DNA of 64,000 nucleotides from Shewanella khirikhana (GTDB taxonomy: Bacteria; Pseudomonadota; Gammaproteobacteria; Enterobacterales; Shewanellaceae): NCBI RefSeq assembly GCF_003957745.1, contig NZ_CP020373.1:868001-932000 (forward strand). The letters run 5' to 3'. The position numbers were made by a program, and so were the translations under genes. Below are positions 62,581-64,000 of this stretch, piece by piece; the stretch's first letter is position 1, and every line of letters starts with the position of its first letter. The notes below the pieces were generated by a model. The model was not told where the DNA came from. It was given only the letters and a program-made list of their open reading frames with translations, and ran no database searches.

Positions 62581-62596
62581 TTTAGGGAAGGGATAA

Positions 62597-63205
62597 ATGC
62601 ATAACGCACCGGAATCAGTATTCAATGCGCTCGTGCCTATGGTGGTGGAACAGACCGCCAAAGGTGAGCGTTCCTACGATATCTATTCACGTCTGCTGAA
62701 AGAGCGTGTCATCTTCCTGGTGGGCCAGGTTGAAGAGCACATGGCCAACCTTATCGTAGCGCAGCTGCTGTTTCTGGAATCAGAAAACCCTGATAAAGAG
62801 ATCTATCTCTATATCAACTCCCCTGGCGGCTCGGTAACCGCTGGCATGGCGATTTACGATACCATGCAGTTTATCAAGCCAAAGGTCAGCACCGTATGTA
62901 TCGGTCAGGCCTGCAGCATGGGCGCATTTTTGTTGGCAGGTGGCGAGAAAGGCATGCGTCACTGTTTGCCTAATTCAAGGGTGATGATCCACCAACCATT
63001 GGGTGGTTTCCAGGGACAGGCATCGGATATTGCTATCCATGCTCAGGAAATTTTAGGCATTAAGCACAAACTCAACCAGATGCTGGCGCATCACACCGGG
63101 CAACCGATGGAAGTGATTGAGCGCGATACCGATCGTGACAACTTCATGAGCGCAGAGCAGGCGGCCGAGTACGGTCTTATCGATTCGGTACTGACCAGCC
63201 GCTGA
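62597..63205 (+). CDS. clpP: ATP-dependent Clp protease proteolytic subunit
   Basis: A 202-residue serine protease. The nucleophile Ser lies in GQACSMGAFLLAGG, the catalytic His in RVMIHQPLGG, and INSPGGSVTAGMAIYDTMQ is the oxyanion region. It forms the tetradecameric chamber used with ClpX encoded next. SD AGGGA; 82 bp before clpX. Confidence 0.97.
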   Translation: MHNAPESVFNALVPMVVEQTAKGERSYDIYSRLLKERVIFLVGQVEEHMANLIVAQLLFLESENPDKEIYLYINSPGGSVTAGMAIYDTMQFIKPKVSTVCIGQACSMGAFLLAGGEKGMRHCLPNSRVMIHQPLGGFQGQASDIAIHAQEILGIKHKLNQMLAHHTGQPMEVIERDTDRDNFMSAEQAAEYGLIDSVLTSR

Positions 63206-63287
63206 TTTTTACCGGCGACTGGGCTAAGCTCAGATTGACGGGGTTGAGAGAGACAGGCGATGGCCACATCGCAAACGGGGTAAAGTA

Positions 63288-64000
63288 ATGGGCGAGAACA
63301 AGAGTGGTGATGGCGGCAAGCTGCTGTATTGCTCTTTCTGCGGAAAGAGCCAGCACGAAGTGCGAAAGCTGATCGCCGGACCATCTGTGTATGTATGCGA
63401 CGAATGTGTTGAGCTTTGCAACGACATCATTCGCGAAGAGATTAAAGAGATCTCGCCTAAGCGGGATCACGACAAACTGCCGACGCCTCATGAACTGAGA
63501 GCGCATCTGGACGACTACGTGATTGGCCAGGAAAAAGCCAAGAAGGTGTTGTCGGTGGCAGTGTATAACCACTATAAGCGTCTGCGTAACGGCAATCCCA
63601 AAGAAGGGGTTGAGCTTGGCAAGAGTAACATCCTGCTGATTGGTCCTACCGGTAGCGGTAAGACCTTGCTTGCCGAGACCCTGGCGCGTTTCCTCAATGT
63701 GCCGTTTACCATGGCCGATGCCACCACCCTGACCGAAGCCGGTTACGTGGGTGAGGACGTTGAGAACATCATTCAAAAACTGCTGCAAAAGTGCGACTAC
63801 GATGTGGAAAAGGCCCAGCGTGGCATTGTCTATATCGATGAAATCGACAAAATCAGCCGTAAGTCCGACAACCCCTCCATCACCCGTGATGTGAGTGGTG
63901 AAGGTGTGCAGCAGGCGCTGCTGAAGCTGATTGAAGGCACAGTGGCTGCGGTGCCGCCCCAGGGGGGCCGCAAGCATCCGCAGCAGGAATTCCTGCAGGT
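63288..64000 (+). CDS. clpX: ATP-dependent Clp protease ATPase subunit ClpX (5' part)
   Basis: The first ~237 codons of clpX; the gene continues beyond the window. The N-terminal zinc-binding domain is complete (YCSFCGKSQHEVRKL ... VYVCDECVELC). The AAA+ Walker A is LLIGPTGSGKT, the Walker B is IVYIDEIDKI, and the pore region GYVGEDVE is visible. It unfolds substrates and feeds them to ClpP. The start ATG at 63288 begins the usual MGENKSGDGGKLLYC. Confidence 0.97.
   Translation, partial: MGENKSGDGGKLLYCSFCGKSQHEVRKLIAGPSVYVCDECVELCNDIIREEIKEISPKRDHDKLPTPHELRAHLDDYVIGQEKAKKVLSVAVYNHYKRLRNGNPKEGVELGKSNILLIGPTGSGKTLLAETLARFLNVPFTMADATTLTEAGYVGEDVENIIQKLLQKCDYDVEKAQRGIVYIDEIDKISRKSDNPSITRDVSGEGVQQALLKLIEGTVAAVPPQGGRKHPQQEFLQ

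Noticed and set aside
61233..62609. 458-codon open frame on the minus strand opposite tig
   Set aside because: Antisense to trigger factor with its strong codon bias; the Phe/His/Gln-rich translation resembles no protein family I recognise.

Overview
The window reads as a chromosomal segment of a Shewanella species. The main reason is the complete Mtr/Omc extracellular electron transfer locus next to feoAB, in the gene order known from S. oneidensis. A Shewanella-type N-acetylgalactosamine (aga) catabolic operon, a panP-type aspartate decarboxylase and a gammaproteobacterial housekeeping block (cysS/ppiB/lpxH/folD, tig-clpP-clpX) agree with this. S. amazonensis or a close relative is my guess from memory; no rRNA gene is present to test it.

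Layout. 1-3.6 kb: the 3' part of a pilY1-type pilus gene, a small TapY2-like gene and a LysR regulator. 3.6-12.9 kb: an MltD-like lytic transglycosylase, an ABC ATPase plus a giant ABC permease fused to an M1-type peptidase, a phosphohexomutase, a VOC protein and a WYL regulator. 12.9-24.7 kb: the aga locus. A TonB-dependent receptor diverges from agaR-agaO-agaZ-agaS-agaK-agaA-agaP. Together these would take up GalNAc-containing material, release GalNAc (GH109-like AgaO), import it (AgaP), phosphorylate it (AgaK), deacetylate it (AgaA), deaminate/isomerise it (AgaS) and pass it into the tagatose-6-phosphate route (AgaZ). Repeated CTTTCG boxes in the divergent promoter region are candidate AgaR operators.

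24.8-31.9 kb: panP, a secreted M4 metalloprotease, a GGDEF gene broken by an in-frame stop, a uracil-DNA glycosylase-like protein, a small membrane protein and an M35 (aspzincin) protease.

32.1-50.2 kb (all minus strand): the metal-reduction locus. In transcription order it runs mtrD-mtrE-mtrF-(decaheme UndA-like), undA (11 hemes), omcA, mtrC-mtrA-mtrB. This is two porin-cytochrome conduits (MtrAB, MtrDE) and five outer-membrane lipoprotein multiheme cytochromes, 71 CXXCH motifs in all. Hairpin terminators separate the transcription units. A perfect CRP palindrome and a Fur-like box lie between mtrD and the divergent feoAB ferrous iron transporter.

50.6-64 kb: core genes: feoAB, glnS, a Yip1-family membrane protein, miaE, lpxH, ppiB, cysS, folD, a Pro-Arg-His tRNA cluster with a clear sigma-70 promoter and terminator, tig, clpP and the 5' part of clpX, which runs off the window.

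The points most worth a second look are: the tandem undA/UndA-like pair, where one copy carries an extra heme motif; the in-frame 12-bp minisatellite that puts a Gly/Ser/Asp-rich linker into the GalNAc-6-phosphate deacetylase; the interrupted GGDEF gene; and several unexplained palindromes and tandem repeats. I see no CRISPR array, insertion sequence, prophage or defence island.
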